Below are positions 12,458-12,460 of a stretch of 12,460 bases of DNA, piece by piece. The notes beneath the pieces were generated by a model. That model saw only the letters and a list, made by a program, of their open reading frames with translations. It ran no database searches and had not been told where the DNA came from. Positions within the stretch are counted from its first letter, which is position 1. The number at the start of each line of letters is the position of its first letter. Made by a program: the position numbers and the translations under genes. Origin of the DNA: RZYP01 sp964386405 (lineage in GTDB: Bacteria; Bacillota; Negativicutes; Acidaminococcales; Acidaminococcaceae); NCBI GenBank assembly GCA_964386405.1, contig CAYLRW010000049.1:1-12460 (forward strand), read 5' to 3'.

Positions 12458-12460
12458 TAT

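Overview
The window looks like chromosomal DNA from an anaerobic, AT-leaning member of the Firmicutes. Strong AGGAGG-type ribosome binding sites, a secreted protein with YckD/DUF2680-like helices and a PduL-type phosphotransacylase fit this. A member of the Negativicutes is my best guess, an inference from gene content rather than from any marker gene. There is no CRISPR array, insertion sequence, phage gene or rRNA. The layout is ordinary housekeeping and regulatory DNA with several local oddities.

Left part (1-3600): the tail of an unidentified + strand gene and its terminator; then pduL (-) facing away from a MocR/GntR-type regulator (+) across a 208-bp intergenic region with palindromes and promoters for both. 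The regulator probably controls pduL and itself. It carries arginine where the family has its PLP-binding lysine. A bidirectional terminator separates it from a translationally coupled acetyltransferase-SDR pair on the - strand (3084-3512, 2335-3087).

Middle (3611-8139): an OmpR-type response regulator and its membrane histidine kinase form a tight - strand operon. Facing away on + is a secreted Met/His/Gly-rich protein (6020-6943) whose helical domain was duplicated so recently that 227 bp are identical. The shared 182-bp upstream region carries a bipartite motif twice at exactly 92 bp offset. Together this resembles an envelope- or metal-stress sensing module. Next on the - strand is a secreted MORN-repeat protein whose reading frame continues, after one TAA codon, in the same frame into a second domain: a probable split gene.

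Right part (8258-12460): a LysR regulator with its own terminator; a tRNA-Lys(TTT) gene with a good promoter; then, downstream of the tRNA, a second perfect-consensus promoter that fires into only about 64 bp before a strong terminator. This is a candidate small RNA or decayed second tRNA-Lys copy. Last come purB and purA, adjacent on the - strand, giving the two steps from IMP to AMP (purB also acts earlier in IMP synthesis). A PurBox-like site lies upstream of their promoter.

Several start codons were moved inward from the longest open frame because the ribosome binding site lies inside the longer version (pduL, SDR, GNAT, kinase, MORN protein).
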